64,000 bases of DNA from Dryomyza anilis (GCA_951804985.1 OX638133.1:72174367-72238366); one strand, 5' to 3'. Numbered from the stretch's first letter, positions 1 through 11,854 are shown. A program made the numbers and translations. Notes: a model not told the origin generated them from the letters alone.

Positions 1-1085
1 CTTTTACAATTCTGAATATGGCAAAGTTTATATGCTACTTATTTCTTCCCGTCCACAAAATATTCCGGAAATATTCCTTTAGAATTCCCCAAAAGTTTAT
101 TTTTGTCGAAAATATGCGGAAAATATTCCAGGTAAATCACAGAAATTTTGTATCGGGAAGTAGAAAATCAGCAAATTTTCTTTGAATCAACTGACTCTAC
201 TTACATTTCTGATACTCTCTGCGAATCGAATAGCTTTTGAGATAATGGTTACACGCAGTTAAAATTATAGTCAATCGATGAGATCCGTGCATCTACGGAA
301 CAGAACAGACAAAACTATTTGAGCATCCGTATTAGAAATTTACTCTATTAGGGCAGACATTATCATGTTTGCCATATACATTATAGGGTTATGAGATGTT
401 ATAAACTTTATAATCCGTTTCCGATCATGACCCTAACACAATTTCTACAAAGGGTTTGTATTTTATTCTAAATACATAGCAATTATTTTAAAATGAGCTT
501 GTTCCGTCTGCGATTAGTTGTATAAATATGTCTTTCTAAAGTACAGAATTGAATAATTCCATGGAAATTTAAGATGACAACGAGGAAAAATATTATTCAA
601 TTACAATATTTTTTTATTTAAAAATTGTAAATTTCCTTTGTTATACCTAGCAGCAATTTTCAAATTCGAGATCGGATTATTATTTTTTTACGTTGACATT
701 ACCCGACGAGTTACTTGAGAAACATTATCTGGTCCCTAATCTCTACTAATCTCTGTCAATCTCAGTAGGAAACCTAAACGAAATAATTAGGTTTCTTACT
801 TAGATTGGCCTGGTGGAGGTCCTATAAAAGGATGTCACACATATACCAGAAACCCTACTAACTGAGTATTACATTACCAATATTCAGCACATCAGGACTC
901 TACTGAATTTACTAGGGAGGTACGACAGTTGACAACCCTATCAACTATGGTTCCAAGCGGGACACAATAGATCCTATTAGGTCGCAGTGCATTAACCCAT
1001 TAAAAAAATAATTATAATCTCTACTAGGGATTCCAATATAGTATACTCCGTTTATTTCTCGGTTAATCCCAGCAGAAATTTAGGT
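1..1085. other. AT-rich non-coding stretch, no gene seen
   Basis: No open reading frame or splice-bounded exon can be supported here. Two weak traces of the CCCTAGTAGAAATTT-ended MITE family seen at 15.0 kb occur: an AT-rich stretch with GATCATG-like words between about 354 and 460, and CTACTAGGG near 1021. They are too degraded to delimit. Confidence 0.5.
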
Positions 1086-1219
1086 AGAGCCATGCTTATG
1101 AACTCATCATGTCGCTATTTCATATAATCATTTTCTGACGAGTGTGTCGGATAGCGAATTTAACACTATATGGGTTAAAAGAGCCATACTTATGAACTCA
1201 TCATGTCGCTATTTCATAT
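1086..1219. repeat. 40-bp direct repeat, two copies 94 bp apart
   Basis: Positions 1086-1125 and 1180-1219 are identical except for one base (CCATGCTTATG versus CCATACTTATG). The 54 bp between them are unrelated. This is a local duplication just upstream of a SINE head; no function is apparent. Confidence 0.9.
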
Positions 1220-1270
1220 GTGCTTTTTATATATGAGTCCGAAACTAGATAGGGGTTTTACCTCTAATAA

Positions 1271-1351
1271 GTAGCCGCGGTAGATCAGTGGTTAGTGCGT
1301 TGGACTGCGAGCCGAAAGGTCCCCGGTTCAAACCTGGTCTGGGGCTAACAA
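1271..1351 (+). mobile_element. tRNA-derived SINE, head only
   Basis: The stretch matches the first ~80 bp of the full SINE copies at 22.4 and 53.7 kb. It has the A-box region (TAGATCAGTGG, one change from the consensus TAGCTCAGTGG) and the B-box region (GGTTCAAACC) of a tRNA promoter. The SINE body is absent: right after GGGGCTAACAA the sequence becomes LINE reverse transcriptase. It is therefore either a chimera or a SINE cut by a LINE insertion. Confidence 0.85.
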
Positions 1352-1355
1352 TACG

Positions 1356-2325
1356 AGTTGGGATGGGTGGTGTTCTTTCAGAACAACATTCCATCAATTC
1401 AATAGTTCCGCAGGGTTTCGTCCTACCTCCTTCCCTAGTTCTAGTATTTATTGAAGACCTCCTGACTAAGAACCCAGTCTATTCCTTTATCGTAACATTT
1501 GTCATTCATATTCATTTAACAAGCGCCCAAATTGTGTGGAGTTCGAGACCAAAGGACGCACAGTATATGACACATTGGGGATTTGCAAATAGAGATTTTA
1601 ATGCAAATACAGATTTTTGTTGTTCACAGAATGTTATTGTTATCTTACAAAAGAATGGATTCACGCCTCACTCCCTAAATATGGGCGCTGTGAAAATTGC
1701 GAAATCAGTTGCTCTTGGAGTCCTGGGCATATCAATTCAATGTGACCTCCGTTCAAATGATCACATATTTGATATCTCTAAAGAAGCGCCCAAGTGGCTC
1801 GGTTCTTAAAAACATTGTAAGAAATACTTTACTCCTGCTGACTTAAGCACTGTCCACACTACCTATATTCGGCCTAAAATGGAATATAATTCGTACATTT
1901 GAGCAGGGGCTTAAAAATCCTCCTTGGTGTTCCTGAAACGAATACAACAACGTGAGATTATTTAATAGGGGATAAAAATGTTTCATATATATTAGGTACC
2001 GAAGGACCGTTGGACCTGTCTTATAGGCATTACAACGGTACGTGTTCGCGAGAAATACCTGGCCTGATTCCACCAGGTCGTGTGTTATTTCGTTTTACTC
2101 GGGCATCGAATCAAGCTCACCCCTTCGTAATTTACTCGGCTCTTATCAGAACCACACATTACAGATAGAATTCGTTCTTCATTTGCACGAAATGTTTGTG
2201 GAACAATCTCCCTGCGTCTGGTTTTCTAGACATTTTTTTTATCGGAAAATTCAAAACAAATATTCACCGATACTACTCCATCTTCCCTCCCTCAAACATA
2301 TAATCCTTCCCTGTGATAAACACTA
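1356..2325 (+). pseudogene. Decayed Jockey-type LINE reverse transcriptase, 3' part
   Basis: This is the C-terminal part of a non-LTR retrotransposon reverse transcriptase, an enzyme that copies element RNA into DNA at the target site. Visible family motifs are VPQGFVLPPSLVLVFI at 1405-1452 (usual form VPQGS.LSP.LF..F), DHIFDISKEA shortly before 1790, and after an in-frame TAA at 1807 the stretch TPADLSTVHTTYIRPKMEYN, followed by a TGA. A shifted frame then gives SREIPGLIPPGRV from 2046. The [FY]ADD catalytic box expected soon after VPQG is destroyed. The copy is dead, with stops, frameshifts and no 5' half. A second piece of the same family lies on the other strand at 11.44-11.74 kb and ends in poly(A), which fits the Jockey clade. 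Clade placement is from remembered family motifs, not a search. Confidence 0.85.
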
Positions 2326-2329
2326 TGGT

Positions 2330-3006
2330 TTGCAAAATTAAGACGAATATTTCTTGAATTTCAGAAGTTTATTTTTAAAAGTTCACTGATAAGCTTCCAG
2401 TGTTCAATCCGTTTTTGCCGTCAGAGAAATATTCTGTGCAGAAAAGAACCGAAAACAGATGATTTGTTTATTTACTTAGTATAGGCAGGATAAGTTGCTT
2501 CTTAGTCGTAAGAAACTATTTGTCAAGTTGTTGAAGAATGTAATTTTTTGATAAAATAAAATAGTAACAATAAAAACTTTTGATTTATCTGCATAAAATC
2601 AAAGGTTCCAAAATTTCTCATGTGACCTAACATTCCTTACCGGTTTGAATTTCATTCTTTTGAATCGGTTTAAATCCTTATAGAAAAGGGGAAATTATTT
2701 ATCCCTGGTAATAAATCGTTATCTCAAAACGCACACAAAAGTGTTAATTGGACTTACAGCATGTGCTGCGGCAAAATAAAATTACAGATGCTGTTGCATC
2801 TTTCACCTGGTTGCTCGCTGGCAATATTTGGTAGCATGTTTGGTTCGATTTTTTAATGCATCTACCTTTTTTTTTAACTACCTATCATTTCTTCGTTGAT
2901 TTTTTTTATAACAATTTACTTCATTCTTTACATGACTCAATGGAAGCGCATGATTTATTTTATACGATCGATGCCATGTGCAAAAAACCACAACATCCTT
3001 AGTACT
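2330..3006. other. AT-rich non-coding stretch
   Basis: No gene or recognised repeat is seen. The part from about 2750 to 2860 is slightly richer in GC and leads into the CTGCGCAG cluster that follows. Confidence 0.5.
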
Positions 3007-3260
3007 GTTGACTGCGCAGGGGGGAATCTTTTTAAGACTCCTGTTGATGGCGTTCTTTGGGGACCGCATGAATGCCTTTGATTTATGCGCATATTGCAAT
3101 GAGTTCTTGGCATTATTTGGAGGCTGTTTGTGTTGTTGTTATTCTCTGTAGTTATTGCATTTTTTGCTTTCGTGCAGTCAACAACTTTGACCCACTGCGC
3201 AGGAAAAGTTAATTGGCTGTGCGCATGCGCAGCAAGTAGGTGCTGCGCAGCTGTCATGCT
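3007..3260. promoter_or_regulatory. CTGCGCAG cluster with a perfect NRF1/Ewg-type palindrome
   Basis: Within 250 bp the word CTGCGCAG occurs near 3013, 3194 and 3243, a TGCGCAT occurs near 3086, and the perfect palindrome TGCGCATGCGCA lies at 3220-3231. This palindrome is the established binding site of NRF1 and its fly homologue Erect wing. The surroundings are clearly richer in GC than the flanks. I infer an enhancer or CpG-type promoter; no initiator or exon is visible to decide between them. Confidence 0.5.
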
Positions 3261-3486
3261 CAACAGTGCCATTTAAAAAAACATACATTTATTAAAAAGA
3301 ACAAAAAGGATTTTAGTAAAAATAAAAAAAGTAGAAATTATAAGGAAGTGAAACAATTAAATTCTATATAGAGACGTTATAGCATAAAATTCAAATTTTC
3401 AATTAAAATAAAGAGTTTTAATATGCATTATTGTTTTGAATTCTAATATATAAGAATAATTCAAAATTTCAACCAAAATTAAATTA

Positions 3487-4250
3487 AAACGAGTTGGGAA
3501 AGTTAGGTCACATGGGTAAGTTCGGTCACATGGGGCGGATTTTTATAGTCGGTCGGGCCCGACTATGGAATACCCTACACCTTTGGTGGGGATATTAACC
3601 CTCAGAATATTATTCATATATCAGAAATTTACGTCTTATATCCCCATAAATTAAAAAATTATATAAAGTATAAAAAAAAAAAAAAATTGAAAAATGTAAT
3701 TGGGCGGAACACGCCTATATTTAAAATTTTGAAAGGCAAATATTTCATAGATTTGATTTTAATAATTTACGGATCAAATTTCCACTATGAAAACCCGGGA
3801 AATAATGAAAAAAAAAAATGGGCGGATCACGCCCATTTTTGGGCCACATATTTTTAGGTGAATTCTAACAATACGTTTTAAATTTTATAACTATGCATTG
3901 AATACTATCCGAGTTATTAGTCCCGAAAGAGTTATATAAAATTGACTTGTATGGGGGTGGGCGTGTTCGTTGACCGATTTGGCTCATTTTCAAACTCAGT
4001 TCCTACTTTTGGCTAAAATATATTGAGACGAAATTTCATCGCATTCTGATCAGTATTTCTCAAGTTATTCTGTATTCGGACAGCAAGACAGCAAGACGGA
4101 CAGACAGACAGACGGACATGGCTAAACGGACTCGGGTAATGATGCTAATCAAGAATATATATACTTTTCCATACCGGACACGCCTCCTAAGGGGCGTTAC
4201 AATATATGCACAAAGTTAATATACCCTGTACCTCATAGGTGTAGGGTATA
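3487..4250 (-). mobile_element. DINE-1/mini-me-like helentron, family A, copy 1
   Basis: One end carries the hairpin-forming GTCGGGCCCGAC near 3550, preceded by two CGGTCACATGG-like words. The other end is the short inverted pair TATACCCTGTAC/GTGTAGGGTATA at 4220-4250. Between them lie a (GTCY)n tract (read here as GACA/GACG repeats, 4085-4120) and the conserved core at 4142-4178. In established dipteran mini-me/DINE-1 elements the same layout is seen: short terminal hairpins, a GTCY proto-microsatellite and a conserved core. No transposase is encoded, so it is non-autonomous. Related copies are at 34.05, 57.6 and 59.4 kb. Confidence 0.8.
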
Positions 4251-5636
4251 AAAAAATTCAAAATGTCTTTAAAAATTATAAATTTCTAATTTATTAAAAT
4301 TTGATTTTTTTTTTTAATTCCAATTTCAAATTAAAATTTTAATTTAGCAAAATTTTGTATTATAAAAAAAAACGCAAAATAAAAACTCAAATATTCACTT
4401 TAAATTTTAATAAAAAAAAAATTAAAATTTTAACTAAAAATTTAATTTTCAGAAAAAATACAAATTTAGAATTTCATTAGATTAAAATTTTTACTAAAAG
4501 TAATAATTTATATTAAATATTTCAATTTTTCCAATTTTACATACATTTTAAAATTTTCAATAAAATGTATATTTTTAAAAATACTAATATTTGCAGATAT
4601 TCATAATTATTTATAATATATGAATAAAATATTTTAATAATTATCGCAAAATTCAGATATAGTAACGTCAACATTCGTTACGCTTTTACTAAATTAAGAG
4701 AAACTTCCAAGTCTGTTAAGGTATTTGGTACAATTTGGGATTATTTTGCTGTACCGCAAAAAATCCATTTAATTTAACAAATTGACGTATAAAATATGTT
4801 GCCTCAGTGCTTAAGTTGTGCACAAAAATATTCCACATACATGTTGTGATGCAGATGCAGATCTTTCTCAACTCATCTTCAACACCATGTAATTTTCTCA
4901 GTCAAATCGTGCTGCTGGTGATGATGATAATGGTTGTAATGATGATGCCACCCAAGTAAATGCTGTTGACCAACCATATTGTGGGCGATTTTTATTTAAT
5001 TTTATTTTTTCCGTATAAACCATCGTCTTGCACGAATTTGCAGCAATATCAGTGATCATAGATATGATTTAACCCAAGGCTGTCATAAATACATACCAAC
5101 CAATATGGTATATTTAATTTAACTGCCTACATTTTTATTATTATGAATTATGCAAAATTAATAAAATTGCGAATGGCTTGCGGAAATTATGATCTTCAGT
5201 GTGCACATATGTTAAAATTTTATATGAGTATTTTTGCATTTCAGAAAATTGAGCCACAGAGAATTTGTAAGATGCATGGGAACTCTGTGTTAGAATCTGT
5301 AATGCGATTATTACTGATGGAAAATGGTTTTGAGAGTTTGTATTTTAGAGAATATAATATCTAAGGTATTTGATTTCGAATCCTGTATCCGATATGGTGC
5401 GTATTATCATTGCCTGTGACATGTTTTCAATTTGGTATTGTTTCTTGAAAACCCCTAAATAGAAATTGGCCACAACTTGGGAATTAAGTCAGTTAGATGT
5501 TGCTTGTAATGAATGTGTTGCTCACAACAACCAAGCATAAATAGTGTCAAAACAAAACACAAACAAGACGTAGTTGCAGTGAAGAGGTCTATAATGAAAT
5601 GATGTGCAATAAAAATTCAAATACTAAAATGAACTG
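4251..5636. other. AT-rich non-coding stretch
   Basis: Mainly A/T-homopolymer sequence up to about 4670, then more ordinary non-coding DNA. A GATGATGAT run lies at 4918-4945. An ATG-started 73-codon frame at 5143-5364 shows no domain, codon bias or splice context and is judged accidental. Confidence 0.5.
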
Positions 5637-6600
5637 CTTATGACACTGAATACTCGGTCATTTTACATTTTTTATCCTTCTTACTCTAAGGAATTTTCAT
5701 TAATATAAGTTTAGAAAAAAATTAAAAAGGTATAAAAAATCGTATAATATTTTATATTAAATTTTTTATTTATCGAACAAAATAAACTTTTTTTTTTTGG
5801 AAATATATTGCTTTTGCTTTCGTCGTACAACAAAATTTTTTTACATTTTTTTTTAATAATGTTTGCTGTATATTTTATAAAGACATAAATACCGACAACA
5901 ACATTACTGCCTTCGAATGCCAAGCGGCAGATTGTTGCTGTTTCAATGTTCGTTACTAGTTGCACTGTATTCATTGCATGTTCAGCGACAGTATTGTCAT
6001 TTGGTTTTGTTTTTCAAAACATTGAATGTTCTCAAAAATAAAATGTCTTGACACTACTTTACACTAATGAAACAAATACTGCAGTGAAGTGTAGTCATTT
6101 CAAAATGCACTTAATACTGTGTAGTGGTACAGTAACTGCTTATGACACTGAGTACTCGGTGCATTTTACATTTTTTGTCATTCTTACTCAATTTTCATTA
6201 ATATAAATATAGAAAAAAAATTCCAAAGATATAAAAAATCGTATAATATTTTATATTAACTTTTTTTTTTATTTATGTTGGATATATTGCTTTTGTTTTT
6301 GTCGTACAACATTTTTTTGAACTTATTTTTTTCTGAAAAAATAACGTTTGCTGTATATTTTATAAACACATAAATACCGACAACAAAATTACTGCCGTCG
6401 AACGCCGAGCGCCAGATTTGTTGTTGTTTTCAATGTTCGTTACTAGTTGCGCTGTGTTCGTTGCATATTCAGCGACAGTATTATCATTTGGTTTTGTTTT
6501 TCCCAACATTGAATATTCGGAAAAAATGTCTTGACACTACTTGACACCTATGAAAGAAATACTCAATACTGTAGAGTGGTGCAGTAGTGCATAATTTGCA
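5637..6600 (+). repeat. ~500-bp tandem duplication
   Basis: Two adjacent units (about 5637-6136 and 6137-6600) share TTATGACACTGA, TACTCGGT, ATAAAAAATCGTATAATATT, GTTTGCTGTATATTTTATAA, AATGTTCGTTACTAGTTG and CATTTGGTTTTGTTTTTC in the same order. They differ by many substitutions and small indels, so the duplication is old. A third, partial copy lies at 42.66-42.93 kb, which argues for an unrecognised dispersed element rather than a purely local event. Confidence 0.8.
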
Positions 6601-6823
6601 AAGGAAACTTCCAATACATTTGTGCAGATGTTTTGTCTATATCTCAAAAACTATAGCCAATTTTATAAAACTGATGCAATATTCAAAATTATCTAAGAAG
6701 TGTTGCAATTTAATACCCTAGTTGTGGCATGATCGGGAATTGAGCATTATAGGCAATTCAAGTAATATCTTTGAAACAACTGTTTTATTAAGTATCACAA
6801 ATGAGCCTATAAATTGACCATTT

Positions 6824-7556
6824 TGATTATTTATTTGGAATACATATCGTAATTAAGCGAGGATTGAGAAAAGTTTAATTATTAAAATCACAAATGCACT
6901 TCATCGCCTGAAAATTATAGAAATAGTCATATGTCATAATTTATTTATGGATAACTGATCCATGTAAAGAATGTAAGCCATATTTGAATCAAATCCATGG
7001 TCAAATTTGCGCATCCCCATATATTAAGAGTGTGTGCGAATTTGCCTAATTTGACTGACTGACTGACTAAACTAAATTTTATCGGCAATGTAGTGTTCGA
7101 CTTTTCAATTTAGCAAATTTTCGAGCAGACTAAATTCAACTAAACAGACATATGATAATCGATCGGCTATGGACTTTGACAATTACCGGCTAACGAATGG
7201 CAATCGAATGAAAAGCCGTTCAATTTAGTTTAGTCAGCAATTTAGTCGAATTAAAGGTATATTAGAAATAATGTCAAATAAACTTTTGGATAAATTAGCC
7301 AAAAAGTAAACGGATGTTACTCAAAAACTATAGAATTTTGTCGGTTCAGTCATATGTCAATCAGGTCGCACCCTTACATCTGAATTTAGTAATAAGGTCT
7401 GTACGGACATTTTGATTTTTTTTTTGTTTATTTTGTAAACTACTGTAATTTTTGATTGTTTTTATTTTACACATTAAATTTGCAAACTCATTTCCTGAAG
7501 CACAACATCTGTATGACAGACTTGCAGTAACTCTCATATTTATTATATGATAACAT
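6824..7556 (-). mobile_element. TIR element copy, inverted relative of 52.97-53.66 kb
   Basis: This stretch matches the reverse complement of about 52965-53665 over its whole length. The match runs from TTATTTGGAATACATATCG at one end to a stretch with CATACAGATT/CATCTGTATGACAGACTTG-type sequence at the other. It contains at about 7027-7245 a diverged copy of the MITE delimited at 53284-53468. It lacks the outer TIRs visible at 52901 and 54230, so it is a partial copy. Confidence 0.8.
7027..7245 (-). mobile_element. Nested MITE, diverged copy
   Basis: The left end AGAGTGTGTGCGAATTTG corresponds to the GGGTGTGTGCGAATT terminal repeat of the clean copy at 53284-53468. The interior shares TGACTAAACTAAATTTTATC, TTGCTAAATT-like and CTAACGAATGGCAATCGAAT sequence. 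The right terminal repeat has decayed into TCAGCAATTTAGTCGAATTA. The same MITE sits at the same place in both host-element copies, so it entered before the host element spread. Confidence 0.7.
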
Positions 7557-8199
7557 TTCATAACATAAATATACTTAAAGCATAATTTTAGTAAATTTTA
7601 AATGTGATATATGTATTATAAATATTATATTCTTACAAATTTTTGATTCCTTAAATTTTTTTTCAATAAAAGTTACTCCGTGAATTCTAATGTAGTAACT
7701 TTTTCATATATTTCTCAAGTATTTATGTATTTGTAACTGATGATATTTTTAATTGATGTTTGCACTTTTAACACCACTTTTAAGTCGTATTTTAAATATG
7801 TTTGAAAGAAATTTGTCAGCAACATTTATCGTATTTGTCGAAATATGTTTGTTTAAAATACAATCGAAGTAATTTGCAAGCAAATTGATGTTTAAGACTA
7901 AAATGCTTGTGGTAAACATCTTTCTTTGTTGCTGTAATTATTTATTGGGTTACTAGATACAAATAATATTTATAAATTACACATCATATGTCAAACAGAA
8001 ATGTATATATGGTATATCTCTAATGCATTACAGCAACATGTTGCTGGCTTTGACTTCCAACATGTGATTGCAACCAACATTATTCACCACACTTTGTAAG
8101 TTCCTGGAATGGTACAACACTATTTACAACACCAACAACCATCTTCACCAAAAATCGGTGTTTTTGCGTTGTTTACCTTTACAGCATTCGCTTGTAAAC
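7557..8199. other. Non-coding stretch upstream of candidate exon
   Basis: AT-rich up to about 8020, then richer in CA/GT words (CAACATGTTGCTGG, CAACACCAACAACC), which is the texture of fly 5' regions. No coding exon is supported. Confidence 0.4.
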
Positions 8200-8330
8200 A
8201 TGTTGCCTCAGTCATTGACTAGCGATCGACAGTGCGCAACGTTTTCGGTTTTTGTGCCGGCAAAGTTTAGTGCAGTGAGAAATATTTGTTGAGTGAAACG
8301 TGAATTTTTGCAAACTAATTAAAGATTAGG
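8200..8330 (+). other. Candidate non-coding first exon (weak)
   Basis: An initiator-like TCAGTC lies at 8208-8213. The region that follows is richer in GC, with GCGATCGACAGTGCGC and GTGAAACGTGAA sequence typical of fly 5' leaders. It ends at a plausible splice donor, GATTAG|GTAATG, with the break after 8330. There is no TATA box and no open reading frame. It could be an alternative first exon of the gene whose coding exon is at 57.3 kb, or simply conserved non-coding DNA. Confidence 0.3.
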
Positions 8331-9139
8331 TAATGAAAATAAACATTCATCGCGTAAAACACGTAAATTACAGAAATGACGCAAAATATAAAAAATTCTA
8401 AATATTAGAATAGAAAATCTAAATTTTTATAAAAATTAAAATATATGGAATTTTATATAATTTAACAAGTATATATAATAAAAAAAAAATGAATTTAATT
8501 AATTAAATAAAAAAACAATGATAAAATAATAAAATTAAAAATTTTCAAATATTATGTTAATTTTAAAAGATTTATAAATTGGAAAATTCAAGCAAATATC
8601 AAAGTTTTAACCAATTACAATTTTTTTTTAAAAGACATAAAATAAATAAATAAAAATAATATTTAAAATATTTGACATTCAAAATATATATAAAATATAT
8701 AAAAAATTTAAATTAATTTTAATTATTAAAAATGAAAACAAGTCTCCGCGTGTATCAAGTGACTCCTACGTCCACTGCGTGACACGCATCCGCTAGATAG
8801 CAATAAAATAAAAACAACAACAAAACTAAATTATTTGCAAAAAAAAAAAATCTATTTTGTTGTCATACAATGTGGATTCTAAACTGCGTCGCCTGCAAAT
8901 TCATTCCATTGGAATGCGTTGCTCTTGTTGTTGCTGAGTTGAATTAAATTGGAAGCCACTCCGTTTAGTTGTCTCTCCATATTTGCAACAACATCCACAA
9001 CAACAATAACAAGAATCACAACAACAACGCACAATCATTGCTGATCTTGTGCTGTTTCGCTGCGACTGCGGCTGTAGCTGCCTGCTTGATCGAGATCGAG
9101 ATCTTGCTGCCAGAGTTGCGCGTATCCGTCGACTGATCG
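8331..9139. other. A/T-rich DNA then GC-richer promoter-proximal DNA
   Basis: From 8331 to 8730 the DNA is almost pure A/T. A short GC-rich block at 8744-8800 (CTCCGCGTGTATC, GCGTGACACGCATCCG) and the CAACAA-rich stretch 8870-9139 precede the candidate exon at 9.14 kb and may hold regulatory sites. Confidence 0.4.
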
Positions 9140-9434
9140 ATTAGTTTGCGTTCGGAAGCGCAGCGCGATGCAAGTCACAGACACGCGAGGATGCGCTACA
9201 CAAAATAGTGCTGAAAATTTACATCGTTAATTTTCATCAAGTGAAAAATAAAAAAAAAGTGAGAAGAAAAAAAACTACACTGAGTAAATAAACATGCAGT
9301 AGTGCAGCAATCGAAACGAGTGACGTGTGTGAAAAGTGTTTTTGTTGAGTTTTGACCGGCCGGTGCAACAAAGTGCGTTGCGTGCAGCTGCTGATGCTGC
9401 TTAATTCGATCCAGCTGTGGGAAAATTGTGACAG
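9140..9434 (+). other. Candidate non-coding first exon with strong donor
   Basis: This 0.3-kb block stands out from the A/T background by its GC content and composition (GCGTTCGGAAGCGCAGCGCG, GACCGGCCGGTGC, GTGCGTTGCGTGCAGCTGCTG). A TTAGTTTGCGTTCGG sequence at 9141-9155 resembles a fly initiator region. The block ends in GTGACAG|GTGCGA, a good splice donor with the break after 9434, and the sequence turns to plain A/T-rich intron at once. There are stops in all frames, so it would be 5' untranslated. I infer an alternative promoter and first exon of a long + strand gene. Confidence 0.5.
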
Positions 9435-11443
9435 GTGCGAATATAATTAAACAAAATGCCTTAAGTTACAAAAATATGTGTTTTTGGGGTTGATTTTGTG
9501 TTGATCAGTTTTGATGGATTTCTTTTTTCAGCATTAGAAACCTTTTTAATTTTTGTTGCTGCCTGTTTTACATAATTTTACATAATCTAATATACTGAGA
9601 ATGTCCGTTGTATTTTTCTTAAGTTATTTAATTTATAAAAACTTTTTTTACAATAAAAGTTAATTTTTTCAAAAAAAAAAAACAAACTACAGTGCGATAC
9701 GTTTTTAGTTTTTGTGTCCTAATATCTTAAAAAAGTAAATTTAAAGTTTTTTTAAAAATATAAAACAAAAAATAAAAATTACTTAATATTTTTTTTTTAG
9801 TTTAGATTTTTTTTGAACACCAAGTGGTTTATTAGTATTTTGTATAATATTAAAAATTGAAAAATTAAAAGAGATATTAAAAGAAGTTTTGGCTAACTAA
9901 ATTTGTATAGTTTTGTAACTTTTATTATAGGAACTGGTGAATAGGTCATGAAATTTTGCGATTGAGAACTTTTGTTCTACGTCTATCCTAATATGTGATA
10001 CGTTCCTGAACTAGTCAAAAATACCTGGTTGGTCTTACCCGGATTTCAGAATTTAAACAAGGAAATTTTGTTGAAATGAATTTTTAAATCAAAAAAATGT
10101 ATTGTGAAAAATCTGGAAAGTGAACAAAAAAATTAGCATACAAATATCACAACAATTTATATCCACATTCTGTATTTCGAAACGAACGATGAAATAACAA
10201 TTTGTAATTAAAATGTGCTTACATAAATTTGGATTTCCTATTACTTGACTTATAAAACATTTAAATTTGTTTAAAATTATGTTACTTTCGTCTAATGGGC
10301 ATTCGTTTCGAAATACCGAAAGGCTCACTTAGTTTTTGTGAAACAGTTTTTTTTTTACAACGTACCACATTGGGAAAAATTTCCAAATTTATGGCCAAAA
10401 ACCAACTATATGACATCGACATAAAATTACCGTCTATTGATAGGTAAAGAGTCATAACAGTTATGCATATAATTTTTTCATATTAGGTTTGTACTTTTCT
10501 AATAATTCCTAATAATTTTTAATAGTAAAAAACTATTATTTATGTAGTATTTTTTTCTGGGTGCAATATAAGTTTTTAAGCTCGCCATTTTTAATTCACA
10601 TTTTAATATAAGAAACACATCATTAAATACACTACTACAAAAAAAAAAAAAATAATCTATAACCTTTTTATAATTTTGGCCATAAAAATTTATTTATTTC
10701 CCAATGTGCGTCCGAGAGATTCCCGTGTGGAAATTGGTCAAGGTTAGCCTTATTTCGACAATCCGTCACAGATCAGAATACGTGAATACCTGAAATAATC
10801 CTATTCAGGGTCGACTAGGGTAATCCTAATTTCAAATACGTAAAAAATTCTTAATGGAACCTGATGTGAAACATTTGAAAAAACTGATTGTATTTCGTAC
10901 TATTATAATTTGATCGAGAAGCTATTAAAAACCGTTATATTAAAATTTGGTAACAAAATTGTGCTAATAAAATAAATAAATAAATGTTAAACTCAAAAGA
11001 AATTCAAATTCTCAACACTTTTAAAAATATGAAATATCTCATGTAGACTCAAAACGTTAACTTTTTGTTATTGCAAAAGTTATTGATTCAACTTTGCTCG
11101 CAAAACAAATTTTTGTTTGAAAGGGTTGGAATATGGTAAAAGCAGTTTCAGAAGAATTTAAATATACATTCATTGATATACGGTTAGGACAAGAGTAAGA
11201 CAAGGAAGCCTAATTAGTCATCCTGATCAGGATAGCAACCTCGAATAGCATCACGTTGAATCAGACACTGATGTGAACCTTTGATCATTATCTTATTTGA
11301 AATCAGGCAGCCTAATCCGTATCCTGAACGAAATTTTCACTCGGGTTCGTCTCGAAGGTAAACATGAACAACATTTGGACATTCCATAACCTTTTCATTT
11401 GTTTGACCATTGGCCAAGACATATGTCTTCACTCCGGCCATAG
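9435..11443. other. Intron-like non-coding stretch
   Basis: No gene is supported. Between 10690 and 11340 there are GC-richer islands with words such as GACTAGGGTAATCC and CATCCTGATCAGGATAGC that look like eroded transposon sequence, but no terminal repeats could be paired. Confidence 0.4.
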
Positions 11444-11740
11444 TTTTTTTTTTTTTCAAAGTAACCAACGCTCGGGAGATGTCACATATTCATGCAATGC
11501 ACAGTGTTGATGAAATGAAAGGATTATAGATTATTTTGAGGGAGGAAAGATGGACTAGTGTCAGTGGATCTTTGTTTTGAACTTGCCAATATCAAATATT
11601 TCGGGGAAAAAAAGACGCAGAGAGATTGCTCCACAAACGTACCGTGCGACTGAAAACGAATTGTCTCTGTAATGCGTGGTTCTGTTGATAATAGACTGGA
11701 CTACGAAGGCGTTGATCTTGGTTTTATTTAAAACACTTTT
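11444..11740 (-). pseudogene. LINE 3' end fragment with poly(A) tail
   Basis: Read on the minus strand, this matches the last part of the reverse transcriptase pseudogene at 2.15-2.31 kb. Shared blocks are CCACGCATTACAGA, TTTGTGGAGCAATCTC, TGCGTC and TCCATCTTTCCTCCCTCAAA. It then continues into a short 3' untranslated part that ends in A13 (T run at 11444-11456). The piece is strongly 5'-truncated, as is usual for LINE insertions, and is dead. The poly(A) end supports a Jockey-type rather than an I- or R1-type element. Confidence 0.8.
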
Positions 11741-11854
11741 AATAGCTTCTAGATACTACAGCGATTATGGATATATATAATATTTCCAATATTATCATAT
11801 CTTATTACACTGTAAAGATGTCCCTATTGACAAAATTCCCCATCTAATCTACCT

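Noticed and set aside
1271..1351. tRNA gene
   Set aside because: The sequence is shared by many SINE copies, the acceptor stem does not close and an extended body follows in the full copies.
5143..5364. 73-codon gene starting with ATG
   Set aside because: No domain, no exon boundary, A/T-rich codon use like the flanks.
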